DNA from: Candidatus Zixiibacteriota bacterium
GTDB lineage: Bacteria; Zixibacteria; MSB-5A5; CAIYYT01
NCBI GenBank assembly: GCA_963205155.1
Contig: CAUJJY010000039.1
Coordinates: 1 to 22,286 of the forward strand
Length of the DNA: 22,286 nucleotides
Reading direction: 5' to 3'
In this document: positions 21,521 through 22,286 of the stretch, piece by piece
How positions within the stretch are numbered: the first letter of the stretch is position 1
Layout: every line of letters begins with the position of its first letter
Program-made: the position numbers and the translations under genes
The notes under the pieces: generated by a model
Database searches by the model: none
Told to the model about the DNA's origin: nothing
Seen by the model: only the letters and a program-made list of their open reading frames with translations

Positions 21521-22286
21521 GTGCGCAAGTATTTGTTGCTGAATTTCCTATTGCTGCTTCCTGCGATTCAATTGTTCGGTCAAGGCTTCTATGATATCGA
21601 CAGTGTGCGGACCATCGAGCTCATTTTTCCGCAAAGCAATTGGGATCAGATCCTGGATGACCTCTACCAGGCCGGAGAAGAAGAGCGGTTGTTGGGCACG
21701 GCAATTATCGACGGCGTGGTTTATGACAGCGTTGGAGTGAGATATAAAGGGCAAAGCACTTACAGCGTCAATCGGGTGAAAAACCCATTCAACATCAAGC
21801 TCGACTACATCAAGGACAATCAGGAGATCGAGGGCTATGGCACGCTCAAGCTCGCCAATGTCTGGTATGATCCAAGTTTCGTGCGTGAAGTCCTTGGTTA
21901 TGAAATAGCTCGCAAATATATGCCCGCATCGCTGGCCAACTACACTAATGTCTACGTCAACGGTACCTTGCTGGGGCTTTACGTCAGTGTGCAGGACGTC
22001 GACAAATTGTTCATGCGTACGCATTTCCACAGCGACGGGAATGCCCGTTTCAAAGGCGAAATCACCGGGCCGTCGCAGGTTTACGTAGTCTGGGGATACC
22101 TGGGACAAGATTCAGCAAGCTATCAGTACCAATATGAATTGGATTCTGACGCCGGATGGAAAAACCTGATCGATTTTCTTGATACGTTGAACAACTTCCC
22201 CGCTGATGTGGAAACCGTGCTCAACGTCGACCGGCACTTGTGGATGTTGGCCTTTGACAACCTCATGGTCAATCTCGATTCGCCGA
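21521..22286 (+). CDS. CotH-kinase-family secreted protein, 3' end cut by window
   Basis: Open for 255 codons to the window edge with no stop. A signal peptide (about 1-21, LLLNFLLLLPAIQLFGQ) precedes the N-terminal part of the CotH fold. Recognisable elements are GVRYKGQSTYS, NPFNIKLDY, YGTLKLANVWYDPSFVREVLGYEIARKY in shorter pieces, and NVYVNGTLLGLYVSVQDVDK, the usual CotH substrate-side and glycine-rich strands. CotH proteins are atypical kinases that phosphorylate spore-coat proteins in Bacillus; in Gram-negative secreted proteins their role is not settled. The GTG at 21521 has GGAG 7 bases upstream. It lies 133 bases after the SBBP/dockerin-like gene in the same direction, with no terminator seen between, so the two may be co-transcribed. 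The catalytic C-terminal half and any sorting domain lie outside the window. Confidence 0.88.
   Translation, partial: MRKYLLLNFLLLLPAIQLFGQGFYDIDSVRTIELIFPQSNWDQILDDLYQAGEEERLLGTAIIDGVVYDSVGVRYKGQSTYSVNRVKNPFNIKLDYIKDNQEIEGYGTLKLANVWYDPSFVREVLGYEIARKYMPASLANYTNVYVNGTLLGLYVSVQDVDKLFMRTHFHSDGNARFKGEITGPSQVYVVWGYLGQDSASYQYQYELDSDAGWKNLIDFLDTLNNFPADVETVLNVDRHLWMLAFDNLMVNLDSP

Noticed and set aside
21548..22108. 186-codon open frame on the minus strand at the right end
   Set aside because: The plus strand in this stretch encodes an uninterrupted CotH-family protein with a signal peptide and ribosome binding site; the minus frame is a shadow.
1..22286. Prophage, insertion sequence, CRISPR, defence or toxin-antitoxin system
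   Set aside because: No transposase, integrase, Cas, restriction or toxin-like reading frame and no regular direct-repeat array was seen on either strand.

Overview
The window reads as a chromosomal segment of a Gram-negative bacterium of the FCB group (Fibrobacteres-Chlorobi-Bacteroidetes) or a nearby candidate phylum such as Zixibacteria. Three things suggest this, none of them proof. Two secreted proteins end in the YPNPFNP-type C-terminal sorting/FlgD-like domain. An SBBP-repeat protein ends in paired dockerin-like EF-hand repeats. The methionyl-tRNA formyltransferase carries a Bacteroidota-like AFRxLP segment. No rRNA, tRNA, CRISPR array, transposase or integrase was seen.

Region 1 (1-4293, minus strand) is a housekeeping cluster transcribed tgt > yajC > def > fmt > rng: tRNA queuosine modification, Sec translocon accessory, N-terminal deformylation, initiator-tRNA formylation and RNase G. 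Gaps are 2 to 21 bases. A promoter just upstream of the tgt ATG suggests a leaderless mRNA. Region 2 (4294-7414) has a 399-base divergent spacer with a nested hairpin leader, then a secreted subtilisin-like protease with PKD and sorting domains and a strong terminator.

Region 3 (7528-10628) holds three single genes: a 4-hydroxybutyryl-CoA dehydratase/HpaB-family protein whose expected catalytic residues are largely replaced, a convergent pterin-4a-carbinolamine dehydratase, and a MacB/FtsX-type permease without an adjacent ATPase. Region 4 (10639-12991) is a tightly coupled operon: pyrE, a divergent ketol-acid reductoisomerase-like gene, a GNAT acetyltransferase and a small DUF4430-like lipoprotein. 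Each start overlaps the preceding stop. It converges on lgt, the enzyme that lipidates lipoproteins, with an 18-base overlap.

Region 5 (13916-16926, minus strand) holds an SPFH/prohibitin-like membrane protein and a fused ADP-forming acyl/acetyl-CoA synthetase that makes ATP from acyl-CoA, separated by a terminator hairpin. Region 6 (17090-22286) is a block for exported proteins: a beta-propeller protein with a sorting domain (minus), then divergently an SBBP-repeat/dockerin-like protein and the start of a CotH-family protein that runs off the window.

The most interesting features are the two enzyme-family members with replaced catalytic residues (7528-8988 and 11245-12231), the coupled operon around the second, and the structured leader of the protease gene. 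Family comparisons are from memory and were not computed.
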